A stretch of DNA of 64,000 nucleotides. Source: Nitrosopumilus cobalaminigenes (lineage in GTDB: Archaea > Thermoproteota > Nitrososphaeria > Nitrososphaerales > Nitrosopumilaceae). Shown piece by piece: positions 22,114 through 31,438 of the stretch. A program made the position numbers and the translations under genes. Location of the stretch: the NCBI RefSeq assembly GCF_013407145.1, contig NZ_CP026993.1, forward strand, positions 496,001-560,000, given 5' to 3'. A model generated the notes under the pieces. That model saw only the letters and a list, made by a program, of their open reading frames with translations, did not search any database and had not been told where the DNA came from. Each line of letters starts with the position of its first letter. Positions within the stretch are counted from its first letter, which is position 1.

Positions 22114-23307
22114 ATGAGTTTAGCCCCCCAAGAATTAGAAAACACAGCAAGCAAATATGCTTCTGAAGCCATCAAATTTGATTCCCAAGGTGCTCGTGGC
22201 ATGGCAATCACACATTATCAACAAGCAATTGATGCTCTAGTGAAACTATTACAATTATATCCTACCAGCAAACTAAATCAAATTTACAAAGAACGATGTA
22301 ACTCTTACCATGGTAGAATCAATGCATTACAACAGGCTCATGGTGTTGAGCCTGCAGTTGATCCTAAAGCTTCTGAATCAGATCAAAAGAAATCTGTTCA
22401 GCGACAAGAAAATGAAAATGATTTTGAAGAATTAATAATGAAAGAAAAACCTGATGTTACTTGGGATCAAGTCATTGGTTTAGATGATGCAAAAAGTGCT
22501 TTGCGTGAATCTATTGTTTATCCAACTAAAAGACCTGATTTATTTCCTCTTGGATGGCCAAAAGGAATGCTATTGTATGGTCCACCTGGAACTGGAAAAA
22601 CTATGCTTGCAGCAGCGACTGCAAATGAAATGGATGGATATTTCATCAATGTTGATGCCTCATCCATGATGAGTAAATGGTTGGGTGAAGCAGAAAAAAA
22701 TGTTTCAAAATTATTTGCTATGGCAAGACAATATGCTGAGAAAGAAGGAAAACCTGTTATTTTGTTTGTAGATGAAGTTGATTCACTATTAGGTTCTAGA
22801 AATAGTGAAGTTGGTGGAGAGGTGAGAACTAAAAATCAATTTTTAACTGAAATGGATGGTGTTAATGGTAAAGGAAAAGACTTGATGCTGTATGTAATTG
22901 GTGCAACAAACAAACCTTGGAGTCTTGACTGGCCATTTCTTAGAAGATTCCAAAAAAGAATCTATGTGTCATTACCTACCCAAGCCGCAAGAGAGAATCT
23001 CTTTGAACAATATACTGAAAAATTGAATAAAAGTATGAGAATTAACAATACTGATCTAGCAAAATTATTTGATGGATATAGTGCAAGCGATATCAAAGAT
23101 GTATGTCAAGCAGCACAAATTAAAACTGTTCATGAAATTTTTGATTCGCCTGATTATCATGAGCCAGTTGAAGGTGAAGAACCACTACAACCTAGAGCGC
23201 TTACAACTGCTGATTTCAAAAATATTATGGAAAGAAGAAAACCAAGTGTGTCGACAGAAATGATTCGTGCTTATCACAAGTGGAGCGAAGAGTTCCAAGC
23301 CCTTTAG
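22114..23307 (+). CDS. cdvC: CdvC, Vps4-type AAA+ ATPase of the Cdv division system
   Basis: 397 residues. An N-terminal MIT domain (about 1-75, three helices) binds ESCRT-III tails. A linker follows, then one AAA+ module with Walker A 'GPPGTGKT' (156-163), Walker B 'ILFVDE' (216-221), sensor 1 'VIGATNKPW', and the arginine finger region 'WPFLRRFQKRIYVSLP'. The Vps4-like C-terminal helix ends the protein. Family proteins remodel ESCRT-III filaments during archaeal cell division, using ATP in the cytoplasm at midcell. The ESCRT-III-like gene upstream fits. Confidence 0.9.
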   Translation: MSLAPQELENTASKYASEAIKFDSQGARGMAITHYQQAIDALVKLLQLYPTSKLNQIYKERCNSYHGRINALQQAHGVEPAVDPKASESDQKKSVQRQENENDFEELIMKEKPDVTWDQVIGLDDAKSALRESIVYPTKRPDLFPLGWPKGMLLYGPPGTGKTMLAAATANEMDGYFINVDASSMMSKWLGEAEKNVSKLFAMARQYAEKEGKPVILFVDEVDSLLGSRNSEVGGEVRTKNQFLTEMDGVNGKGKDLMLYVIGATNKPWSLDWPFLRRFQKRIYVSLPTQAARENLFEQYTEKLNKSMRINNTDLAKLFDGYSASDIKDVCQAAQIKTVHEIFDSPDYHEPVEGEEPLQPRALTTADFKNIMERRKPSVSTEMIRAYHKWSEEFQAL

Positions 23308-23378
23308 ACGAGCGATCAAAAAAATTTCTTTTTCTTACGCACAAAACTTAAATTCACATTCTTGCGGACTTAACGAGG

Positions 23379-24527
23379 GTCACAATTACTACAAAGAAAT
23401 CAATCCACGCAAAAAAGTTTGCAAAACTAGTTTTTGATGATGGTACTATTCTTGATGGTGATGGTTTTGGTTATTCAACTACTGTTTTTGGTGAAATTGT
23501 CTTTAACACTGGAATGGTTGGATATACAGAAGCTCTGACTGATCCTTCTTACAGTGGTCAAATTCTTACCTTAACATATCCTCTTGTTGGGAATTATGGT
23601 GTCCCCGATCCATCTATAGTTGATGAGGATGGAATTCCAAAATTCTTCGAATCAAGCAAAATCCAGGCAAGGGGGTTGGTTGTGCATGAACTATCCCTTA
23701 CTGCAAGTCATTGGAACCTTTCGATGACTTTAGATGAATGGATGTATAATGAGAAAATTCCTGGAATATCTGGAATTGATACTAGAGAATTAACTAAAAA
23801 ACTTAGAACTAGTGGAGTCATGATGGCAGCTCTTGTCGTATCTGATTCTGAAATTGATGTGGACGAAATAAAAAAGCAATTAGAATCTGCACCTCATTAT
23901 GATTCCGAGCAATTTATGGATGATGTTTCTACCAAAGAAGAAAAAATTTATGGTGATGATGAGAACACTGTAGTAGTAATTGATACAGGTGCAAAACATG
24001 CAATTCTTAGAAATGTTCGTGATATTGGATACAAAGTTGTTTTGCTTCCTTGGAATACTACTTATGAAAAAATAATGTCTTACAATCCAAAAGGAATTGT
24101 TCTTAGTAGTGGCCCTGGTGATCCTCAAAAATGTCCTGACACAATTGATGTAGTTAAAAAATTAATTCAAGATAATGTTCCAACCCTTGGAATTTGTCTT
24201 GGTGCTCAAATTATTGGTATTGCAGGAAACACTGAAACTTACAAACTAAAGTATGGACATCGTGGACAAAACAAACCTTGTGTCAATTTAGAAAATAACC
24301 AAGTCTATGTAACTAGTCAGAATCATGGTTATGGAATCAAACCTGAATCCTTGGACAAATCTGATTTTAATTTATGGTTTACAAATGCCGATGACAAAAC
24401 TGTTGAAGGAATTAAACACAAAACAAAGAACTGCATTGCAGTCCAATTCCATCCTGAAGCTGCACCTGGACCATATGATTGCAAATTTGTCTTTGAAGAG
24501 CTAAAACAACTAATGGAGAAAAACTAA
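23379..24527 (+). CDS. carA: Carbamoyl-phosphate synthase small (glutaminase) subunit
   Basis: The conserved frame starts well before the first ATG (23514), in residues matching the CarA N-terminus ('KLVFDDGTILDGDGFGY', 'FGEIVFNTGMVGYTEALTDPSY'). Back to the stop at 23349 there is no ATG, GTG or TTG. The likeliest start is 23379 (GTC) or 23385 (ATT), after GAGGGT and a TATA-like ACTTAAATT. The C-terminal glutaminase has 'LGICLGAQ' (nucleophile Cys) and 'QFHPEAAPGPYD'. It releases ammonia from glutamine for CarB. It overlaps carB by one base. Confidence 0.85.
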   Translation, partial: VTITTKKSIHAKKFAKLVFDDGTILDGDGFGYSTTVFGEIVFNTGMVGYTEALTDPSYSGQILTLTYPLVGNYGVPDPSIVDEDGIPKFFESSKIQARGLVVHELSLTASHWNLSMTLDEWMYNEKIPGISGIDTRELTKKLRTSGVMMAALVVSDSEIDVDEIKKQLESAPHYDSEQFMDDVSTKEEKIYGDDENTVVVIDTGAKHAILRNVRDIGYKVVLLPWNTTYEKIMSYNPKGIVLSSGPGDPQKCPDTIDVVKKLIQDNVPTLGICLGAQIIGIAGNTETYKLKYGHRGQNKPCVNLENNQVYVTSQNHGYGIKPESLDKSDFNLWFTNADDKTVEGIKHKTKNCIAVQFHPEAAPGPYDCKFVFEELKQLMEKN

Positions 24528-27500
24528 TGCCAAAAAATGAATCTCTAAAGAAAATCCTTGTTCTTGGTAGTGGTGCAATTAAAATTGGTGAAGCTGGTGA
24601 ATTTGATTATTCGGGAAGTCAATGTCTTAAAGCAATTCAGGAAGATGGAATCAAAAGCGTTCTCATCAATCCAAATATTGCAACTATACAAACTGATACG
24701 CGGTTTGCCGACCAAGTCTATCTTTTACCTGTCACACCTGATTATGTAGAATCTATCATAGAAAAAGAAAGGCCTGATGGAATCATGTTGGCGTATGGTG
24801 GCCAAACTGCTTTGAATTGTGGGGTCAAACTAGAAGAAGCTGGAATTTTACAAAAATATGGTGTAAATGTCCTTGGTACTCAGGTTCCTGGAATTAAAAG
24901 AACTGAGGATAGGCAACTTTTCAAGGATTCTATGAAGGAATGCGGTGTTCCTGTACTCAAAAGTAAAACTGTCACCAATTTTGAAGATGCCAAAAAGATT
25001 GCAGAAGAGCTTACCTATCCTGTGATTGTCCGTGTGGCGTATACTCTTGGAGGTCGAGGTGGAGGTGTTGCTCATAATGAAATTGAACTTCACGAAATTG
25101 TTGAAAGAGGAATCAAAGCATCCATGGTTGGTCAAGTTTTAGTTGAAGAATACATTGGTCATTGGAAACAAATTGAATATGAAATTATGCAAGATTATGA
25201 TGGAAATAATGTAATTGTGTGTAATATGGAAAATGTCCTTTCAATGAAAGTTCACACTGGTGACAACATTGTAGTTGCTCCTTCTCAAACAATTAACAAC
25301 CACGAATATCATATGTTACGTACAGCTGGTTTACGTGCAACCAAACATGTTGGAATAGTCGGTGAATGTAATATTCAATATGCACTTGATACTGTTTCTG
25401 ATAGATTTGTTGCAATTGAAATTAATCCTCGACTTTCTCGTTCTTCTGCTCTTGCAAGTAAGGCAACAGGATATCCTCTGGCATACATGTCCGCAAAGAT
25501 TGGATTAGGCTATAATTTGTCTGAACTAGTAAATAGAATTACAAAAAATACTACTGCATGTTTTGAACCTTCGCTTGATTACATTGTATGTAAACATCCT
25601 AGATGGGATTTCGCAAAATTTGAACTAGTAAATCCAAAACTTGGTCCTACTATGAAATCTGTTGGTGAAGTAATGGCAGTTGGTAGAACATTTGAAGAAT
25701 CTTTACAAAAAGCAATTAGGATGCTTGATATTGGAAATGATGGATTGGTGTTAAATCGCACCACCGGTAAATCATACACTGAAGAAGAGATTGAAGAAAA
25801 ATTATCTCATCATGATGACAAGATTTTGTACAATGTTGCAATTGCACTAAAGATGGGGCTTTCAGTTGATAAAATCTATTCACTATCATCAATTGATCCT
25901 TGGTTTATTGAAAAAATTAAAAATATTGTAGAAATGGAGTCTGAAATAAAATCCAAAACTCTTGATGTGTCCTTGATGCGTGATGCCAAGCAACTAGGCT
26001 TTGCAGATAAGCAGATTGCAAGAGCTATAGAAAAAACCCCTGATGAGGTACGTAATTTACGCAAGAAAATGGGAGTTGTGCCTGCAGTCAAGCAAATTGA
26101 CACGCTTGCAGCTGAATGGCCTGCAGTAACTAACTATCTGTATATGACCTATGGAGGATCTTCCAATGATATTCAAATTCCGTCTGATGAAAAAGGTGTG
26201 GTTGTAGTAGGTGCTGGTCCCTATAGAATTGGTAGTAGTGTTGAATTTGATTGGGGAACTGTTAACATGGTTTGGGGCTTGCAAGAAAATGGTGAGAAAA
26301 ATGTTTCAGTAGTTAACTGTAATCCTGAAACTGTTTCTACTGATTATGATATTTGTACAAGATTATACTTTGAAGAAATTACTCAAGAAAGACTGCTTGA
26401 CATTTCTGACTTTGAAAATCCTAAAGGTGTTATTACATGTGTTGGCGGGCAAACTGCAAATAACTTAACTCCTGGACTTGCAGAACATGGAATCAACATT
26501 ATGGGAACTGCAGCACATGATGTCGATAGAGCTGAAGACCGTTCAAAGTTTAGTGCAGAACTTGATAAACTTCATATTAAACAACCCCGATGGCAGGCAT
26601 TTTCAAATCTTAGCGAAGCAAAAAGTTTTGCACAAGATGTTGGTTTTCCTGTGATTGTTAGACCTTCATATGTTTTATCAGGAGCTGCGATGAAAGTTGT
26701 TTGGTCTCAAGAGGAATTAAAAACATATGTTAAAGAGGCAACTGATGTTTCCCCTGATCATCCTGTTGTGATTTCTAAATTTATGTTAAACTCACTTGAA
26801 GTAGATGTTGATGGAGTCAGTAATGGTAAAGAAGTTGTAATTGGTGCTATTGTTGAACATATTGACAGTGCTGGTGTCCATTCTGGAGATGCAATGATGT
26901 GTATTCCACCATGGCGTCTTAGTAACAAAACAATCGACACCATAAATGAATACACTAAAAAAATTGCTCTAACATTTAATGTAAAAGGCCCATTTAATTT
27001 GCAATTTTTAGTTCACGATGATCATGTCTATGTGATTGAATTGAATATCAGAGCGTCTCGTTCCATGCCATTTGTTTCAAAATTAGTTAAAACAAATCTA
27101 ATTTCCTTAGCTGCCAAAGCAATTTTGGATAAACCTCTGCCTAAAATCCCTGAAAATAAATGGCAAAAAATCCCTAATTATGGAATAAAGGTCCCGCAAT
27201 TTTCATTTATGGCACTTGATGGTGCTGATATTTCATTGGGTGTTGAAATGCAATCTACTGGTGAGGCTGCATGCTTTGGAAATAGTTTCTATGATGCTTT
27301 ATCCAAAGGATTGACTTCTGTTGGATATAATCTTCCAGCAAAAGGAACTGCTCTTGTTACAGTAGGTGGTGCAGAGAACAAAGAAAAACTTGTAGCATCA
27401 ATAGCCAAACTAAAACAATTGGGATTCAAAATTCTAGCAACTGAACATACTGCAGAATTCTTTGAAGAAAAAATAGGTGAAGTTGAAATTGTTCACAAAA

Positions 27501-27769
27501 TATCTGAACCAGACAGAAAACCAAATATTTCTGATTTATTATATGATCGAAAGATAGATTTCATCATAAATATCCCCAGTACTTCTACTTTAGAAAAATA
27601 TGTTGGAATGCTTGATGATGAATATCAAATTAGACGTAAATCATTGGAGTTAGGAATTCCAGTTCTCACTACTTTGGAATTGGCTGACTCTTTTGTTAAA
27701 ACACTAGAATGGCTAAGAGACAATGAAACAACCAAAGATCCTATAGAGCCTTACGATAATTATGATTAA
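24527..27769 (+). CDS. carB: Carbamoyl-phosphate synthase large subunit
   Basis: 1080 residues, full length for the family. Two ATP-grasp halves: 'GSGAIKIGEAGEFDYSGSQ' and the second 'GAGPYRIGSSVEFDWGTV' are the paired N-terminal motifs; 'RVAYTLGGRGGGVA' and 'RPSYVLSGAAM' are the nucleotide-grasp loops. The last ~140 residues form the MGS-like allosteric domain. It makes carbamoyl phosphate from bicarbonate, ammonia and two ATP for pyrimidine and arginine synthesis. The overlap with carA points to translational coupling. Confidence 0.95.
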   Translation: MPKNESLKKILVLGSGAIKIGEAGEFDYSGSQCLKAIQEDGIKSVLINPNIATIQTDTRFADQVYLLPVTPDYVESIIEKERPDGIMLAYGGQTALNCGVKLEEAGILQKYGVNVLGTQVPGIKRTEDRQLFKDSMKECGVPVLKSKTVTNFEDAKKIAEELTYPVIVRVAYTLGGRGGGVAHNEIELHEIVERGIKASMVGQVLVEEYIGHWKQIEYEIMQDYDGNNVIVCNMENVLSMKVHTGDNIVVAPSQTINNHEYHMLRTAGLRATKHVGIVGECNIQYALDTVSDRFVAIEINPRLSRSSALASKATGYPLAYMSAKIGLGYNLSELVNRITKNTTACFEPSLDYIVCKHPRWDFAKFELVNPKLGPTMKSVGEVMAVGRTFEESLQKAIRMLDIGNDGLVLNRTTGKSYTEEEIEEKLSHHDDKILYNVAIALKMGLSVDKIYSLSSIDPWFIEKIKNIVEMESEIKSKTLDVSLMRDAKQLGFADKQIARAIEKTPDEVRNLRKKMGVVPAVKQIDTLAAEWPAVTNYLYMTYGGSSNDIQIPSDEKGVVVVGAGPYRIGSSVEFDWGTVNMVWGLQENGEKNVSVVNCNPETVSTDYDICTRLYFEEITQERLLDISDFENPKGVITCVGGQTANNLTPGLAEHGINIMGTAAHDVDRAEDRSKFSAELDKLHIKQPRWQAFSNLSEAKSFAQDVGFPVIVRPSYVLSGAAMKVVWSQEELKTYVKEATDVSPDHPVVISKFMLNSLEVDVDGVSNGKEVVIGAIVEHIDSAGVHSGDAMMCIPPWRLSNKTIDTINEYTKKIALTFNVKGPFNLQFLVHDDHVYVIELNIRASRSMPFVSKLVKTNLISLAAKAILDKPLPKIPENKWQKIPNYGIKVPQFSFMALDGADISLGVEMQSTGEAACFGNSFYDALSKGLTSVGYNLPAKGTALVTVGGAENKEKLVASIAKLKQLGFKILATEHTAEFFEEKIGEVEIVHKISEPDRKPNISDLLYDRKIDFIINIPSTSTLEKYVGMLDDEYQIRRKSLELGIPVLTTLELADSFVKTLEWLRDNETTKDPIEPYDNYD

Positions 27770-27809
27770 TTTTAAAAAACATAAACACAAGTATTCTATG
27801 AAATAACAT

Positions 27810-28262
27810 ATGGCAAAAAAATTCTCTGATGATGAACTCGATGAAGTTCTAAGTAAGATTGTGAAATTTGATACTGATGGAATTCGTTTTATTCATTTGA
27901 AAAATAGTGTAAAGAAAAATTTTGTGAAAATAAAGATTGCAGAGTTTAAACTAAAAGATATTTTAGTTTTTTTAGATGAAAATAGTCTTGTACAGAGAAT
28001 TCCGTTTGATGACAAACCTGGATTTCATGATTTAACTCTCTACAGAATATCTGACAAGGGCAGAGATTTAATTGCAAAGTTTATTCGTGATCCTAATGAT
28101 GATTGGAATAAAAGTAGCTATTCCTCTAATGTGTTCTGTCAAAATTGTGGACATTCATATGAAATTCGTATTTCATATTCAAAAACTGTAAAAACATGGG
28201 CAAAATCAGAAAGATGTCCAAATTGTGCTATGAAAGGCACTCTTGAAACAAAAACAATTTGA
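27810..28262 (+). CDS. HTH-like protein with C-terminal zinc ribbon
   Basis: 150 residues. An N-terminal winged-helix-like part ('DELDEVLSKIVKFDTDGIRFIHLKN...FKLKDILVFLDENSLVQR') is followed by a four-Cys ribbon 'CQNCGHSY...RCPNCAMKG' near the end. This combination suggests a DNA- or RNA-binding protein. It follows carB by 40 bp but need not share its function. Confidence 0.5.
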   Translation: MAKKFSDDELDEVLSKIVKFDTDGIRFIHLKNSVKKNFVKIKIAEFKLKDILVFLDENSLVQRIPFDDKPGFHDLTLYRISDKGRDLIAKFIRDPNDDWNKSSYSSNVFCQNCGHSYEIRISYSKTVKTWAKSERCPNCAMKGTLETKTI

Positions 28263-29015
28263 TTAAATCACTTGTTTGATGTTTGATTCGTTTCCAATTA
28301 TTGTTCCATCCAATGTTATAATTTTTGCTTTGGATATTTCTTTAATTTTGTTAATGATTGGTGAGATAGATTTTTTGTATTGTTTTCTATGTGTTGCATA
28401 GAAATATTTGTTAAATGATGGCATTATTGTTATTTCAATCTCTCCAGTTTTATTTGGAAAAATATTTTCTTTTTCAGTTTTAATTGAAACCCATACTCTT
28501 TGACCGTTGATGATTGAATCTTCTTGAAAAAATACTGGATGAAGATGGCCCATAATGATTTTATCTACATGCGAAAAGTTTTCTGAGGGCATTGTATGTC
28601 CATGTGTTAACAAAATATTTTCTTCAACCATTCCTGTAGAGCTCATCATTGAAATATTGTCTGGAACTAGTTGCTGAATATTTGCATCATGATTTCCAGG
28701 AATTAAAATCACATCGCATTTTTCTTTAATTTTTTTAAAAAATAATGGAACTTCATTCCATTCATTTCTTGATATGCTTTTAATACTTGATTTAACATCC
28801 CCTAACAAGATTATTGAATCTGGTTTTTCTGTATCAATTATTTCAGATAATTCATGAATTAATTCGTTAATTGTTGAATTTTTACCTATGAAAATTTCAT
28901 TTGCAGCCATACTGTTTTCAAATCCAATGTGGATGTCTGTAACTATGAGATTCTTTTTCTCTCCTTCTAAAACCATAACTGGTTTTGATGGAACTATCCT
29001 TGTTTGTAACATCAA
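28263..29015 (-). CDS. Calcineurin-like metallophosphoesterase
   Basis: 250 residues with the full motif series: 'VTDIHIG' (DxH), 'ILLGDVKSS' (GD), 'LIPGNHDANI' (GNHD), 'LTHGHTMP' and 'IMGHLHPV' (GH.H), all of which coordinate the two-metal centre. It matches the archaeal single-domain phosphoesterases that often neighbour DNA repair genes. Substrate unknown. An alternative ATG one codon in is possible. Confidence 0.8.
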   Translation of the reverse strand: MMLQTRIVPSKPVMVLEGEKKNLIVTDIHIGFENSMAANEIFIGKNSTINELIHELSEIIDTEKPDSIILLGDVKSSIKSISRNEWNEVPLFFKKIKEKCDVILIPGNHDANIQQLVPDNISMMSSTGMVEENILLTHGHTMPSENFSHVDKIIMGHLHPVFFQEDSIINGQRVWVSIKTEKENIFPNKTGEIEITIMPSFNKYFYATHRKQYKKSISPIINKIKEISKAKIITLDGTIIGNESNIKQVI

Positions 29016-29046
29016 AGTTATACTGTAGATATCTGATTAAACCCTT

Positions 29047-29349
29047 ATGAACAAAGATCCAGATCGAATCCAAACACTTGTTTCTGAAAAACGTGTAAAA
29101 TTACATATTTTTGAGCCAACTCAACGAAAAATTTGGACTGTAGTTGGAAAAGGTGAAGAACATTGGATTGATCCTGAAAGTAACTATTGTTCTTGTCCTG
29201 GATTTTATTTTGGTAAACTAAATGGAAAATCAACTTGCTATCATCTTGAATCTGCACAATTAGCTAGGGATGAAAATCAAGTTGAAGAAATAATTTTCTC
29301 AGATGATGAATTTTCTGATTTTCTTTCTGGACTGATTTCTGATTTGTAA
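29047..29349 (+). CDS. SWIM zinc-finger protein
   Basis: 100 residues. The core 'NYCSCPGFYFGKLNGKSTCYHL' fits the SWIM pattern CxC...CxH, a zinc module found in archaeal and eukaryotic DNA-repair and ubiquitin-related proteins. It is divergent from the metallophosphoesterase with 31 bp between the two starts. The acidic C-tail is not part of the finger. A nucleic-acid or recombination role is possible but not shown. Confidence 0.7.
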   Translation: MNKDPDRIQTLVSEKRVKLHIFEPTQRKIWTVVGKGEEHWIDPESNYCSCPGFYFGKLNGKSTCYHLESAQLARDENQVEEIIFSDDEFSDFLSGLISDL

Positions 29350-29397
29350 TAATTAGTTATTAGAATGTGTTAATAACTAGAAATTCTTTATATTATC

Positions 29398-29649
29398 ATG
29401 GATGAAGCCCAACAAAACTCAGAAATTGAGAAAATTGCAAATATTATGGTTCACGATGACGTTTCCCCTGATGAACAAGATATTGAAAAACTAGCAAAAT
29501 ACAAAAATCAGATCAAGGAAGATTGTGGTCTTGATGATGAAGAAGCTATGAAAATGGTTTATGAAACATTACTGTATCGAAAATTAAAAAATTCTGATTC
29601 AAGTGATGTTTTAGAAAAAGGTAATGATTTTGGCGCTGGATTCAGCTAG
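29398..29649 (+). CDS. Small acidic hypothetical protein
   Basis: 83 residues, ATG start, acidic and helical ('EIEKIANIMVHDDVSPDEQDIEKLAKYKNQIKEDCGLDDEEAMKMVYETLLYRKL'), ending in a Gly-rich tail. It converges closely with 29651-29950. No family recognised. Confidence 0.5.
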   Translation: MDEAQQNSEIEKIANIMVHDDVSPDEQDIEKLAKYKNQIKEDCGLDDEEAMKMVYETLLYRKLKNSDSSDVLEKGNDFGAGFS

Positions 29650-29650
29650 T

Positions 29651-29950
29651 CTATTCTAAAGGAATAGTATCAACATCATCTTTTGAAACACCTTTCCAAA
29701 GACCAATCATTCCTTCTGGTTCAACTTCTTCAACTTTGGAAATTTGTTGAAGTTTGATATGATCTGGATTTGGAGGCATCCATAGCATTGCCATGTATTC
29801 CCCTACTTCTCCAACTTTGGTTGGTAAGGCCATGGTGATTTTATCTGCTGCAAATCCCTTTGCAGTTAATGCGTTTGTTGCTTTCTCTTTAAGATCCATT
29901 CTCCCGTGTAGGAACAAATAGATGCTTTTTTGAGTATCGATTTCTGCCAT
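29651..29950 (-). CDS. Small conserved-looking hypothetical protein
   Basis: 99 residues, ATG start, soluble, with strands and helices ('KSIYLFLHGRMDLKEKATNALTAKGFAADKITMALP', 'EYMAMLWMPPNPDHI'). Its pattern suggests a small alpha/beta fold. No catalytic motif seen. It is divergent from the ATPase subunit F-like gene. Confidence 0.5.
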   Translation of the reverse strand: MAEIDTQKSIYLFLHGRMDLKEKATNALTAKGFAADKITMALPTKVGEVGEYMAMLWMPPNPDHIKLQQISKVEEVEPEGMIGLWKGVSKDDVDTIPLE

Positions 29951-29993
29951 AAAATTACTGGATTTTCAAACTAAATCAACCTTTCCTGATCTG

Positions 29994-30332
29994 GTGCCTC
30001 CAAAAAGGGTTAAATTAGAACGTAGAAAATTTACAACTGTGAAAATATTCACTGTTGGAAGTAAATCGTTTGTAACAAGTTTTCAATTAGCTGGTATTCC
30101 AGGTAAAATATCTGAAAATCCTCAGAATGCTTTAGATGAAATAAAGACGTTAACTGATGATTCAGATGTAGGCCTAGTTTTAGTTAGTGATGATATTACT
30201 GAATCCATTAGTGATGAGTTGACTGCATTACGAGCAGAAAAATCTACTTTGGTATTTGCATTACCTGCAACTGGAAGTGAAAAAACCGAAGTTGATTACA
30301 GAGTAATGCTAAAGAAAATACTCGGCGTATAA
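29994..30332 (+). CDS. A/V-type ATP synthase subunit F-like protein
   Basis: GTG start; 112 residues. The body 'KIFTVGSKSFVTSFQLAGIPGKISENPQNALDEIKTLTDDSDVGLVLVSDDITESISDELTALRAEK' follows the subunit F pattern (central-stalk Rossmann-like fold), with 'GFRLAG', '..DVGLILI.' and 'I...I..L' equivalents. No other ATPase genes are nearby, so it could be the true subunit encoded apart from its operon or a paralogue. Confidence 0.65.
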   Translation: MPPKRVKLERRKFTTVKIFTVGSKSFVTSFQLAGIPGKISENPQNALDEIKTLTDDSDVGLVLVSDDITESISDELTALRAEKSTLVFALPATGSEKTEVDYRVMLKKILGV

Positions 30333-30364
30333 TCTACTTATAATCAAATTTCTAATGTTTTACC

Positions 30365-31393
30365 ATGAAAACTGCATCTGTTAAAGAATCCTCTGTGATT
30401 TCAATTGATGAAGCACCAAAACCCTCTTTGACATCTGGTGATATTTTGGTACAAATGCATGCTTGTGGAATCTGTGGTTCTGATTTGGAAAAAGTTTTTG
30501 GACAATATGGACAACCATCTATGCGTTTAGGACATGAACCTTCTGGAATTGTGTTAGATGTAGGTTCTGATGTAACTGAATTTAAAAAAGGAGATAGAGT
30601 ATTCACTCATCACCATGTTCCTTGCTATGATTGTCATTATTGTAATCATGGGAATGAAACCATGTGCCAAAAATATTATGAAACAAATCTTTCTCCTTGT
30701 GGATTATCTGAAGAATATGTTGTTCCAGGATGGAATGTTTCTCATGGCGGAGTTTTAAAAATTTCTGATTCACTAAGCTATGAAGAAGCTGCTATGATTG
30801 AACCATTAGCTTGTTGTGTTAGAGCATGGACAAAATTTTCTTATCAACAAGGAAACTCTACTGCTATTTTTGGTGTAGGTCCTACTGGAATGATGCACGT
30901 AATGCTTGCACATGCAAAAAAATTCTCAAAAATCTTCTGTTTTGATGTCAATGATTTTAGATTGGATTTTGCTAAAAAATTCAATATTACTGAATCCATA
31001 TCTTCAATGGATGAGAATAGAAAGCAAAAGATTTTAGAGAATACTAATGGTTTAGGTGTGGATGTGGCAATTGTTGCAACTAGTAGCCTCAAAGCATTAG
31101 ATGATGCAATAGATATGGTCAGAAAAGGTGGAACTGTGATGATGTTTGGTGTTCCTTCTAAAGGTGCAAAAATGGATTTAGATATGAGTAAAATATACTC
31201 TAAAGAAATTACTCTAGTTACAAGTTATGCTGCATCAGATTCTGATACAAAAGAAGCATTGGATTTAATTGAATCCTCTCAAATTGATGTCAAACAATTA
31301 ATCACTCACACATACACTATTTCTGAATCTCAAAAAGCATTTGATCATGCACGTACAGGTGAAAATGCAATGAAGATTATTATTACAAAATAA
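30365..31393 (+). CDS. Zinc-dependent medium-chain alcohol dehydrogenase
   Basis: 342 residues. 'HACGICGSDLEKVFG' and 'LGHEPSGIV' give the catalytic Zn ligands, 'CYDCHYCNHGNETMC' is the four-Cys structural Zn loop, and 'IFGVGPTGMMHVMLAHA' is the NAD(P)-binding Rossmann glycine motif. The overall type is threonine/sorbitol-dehydrogenase-like. The substrate cannot be told. It is followed 45 bp later by an aldolase-family gene on the same strand, so they may act in one carbohydrate pathway. Confidence 0.85.
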   Translation: MKTASVKESSVISIDEAPKPSLTSGDILVQMHACGICGSDLEKVFGQYGQPSMRLGHEPSGIVLDVGSDVTEFKKGDRVFTHHHVPCYDCHYCNHGNETMCQKYYETNLSPCGLSEEYVVPGWNVSHGGVLKISDSLSYEEAAMIEPLACCVRAWTKFSYQQGNSTAIFGVGPTGMMHVMLAHAKKFSKIFCFDVNDFRLDFAKKFNITESISSMDENRKQKILENTNGLGVDVAIVATSSLKALDDAIDMVRKGGTVMMFGVPSKGAKMDLDMSKIYSKEITLVTSYAASDSDTKEALDLIESSQIDVKQLITHTYTISESQKAFDHARTGENAMKIIITK

Positions 31394-31438
31394 GAAAGGC
31401 TTAAGAAGGGATTTTCATTCTTTCAAAATCGAAGAGAA

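Noticed and set aside
24848-26955. Antisense frames within carB
   Set aside because: Shadows of a strongly conserved gene on the plus strand; no start signals.
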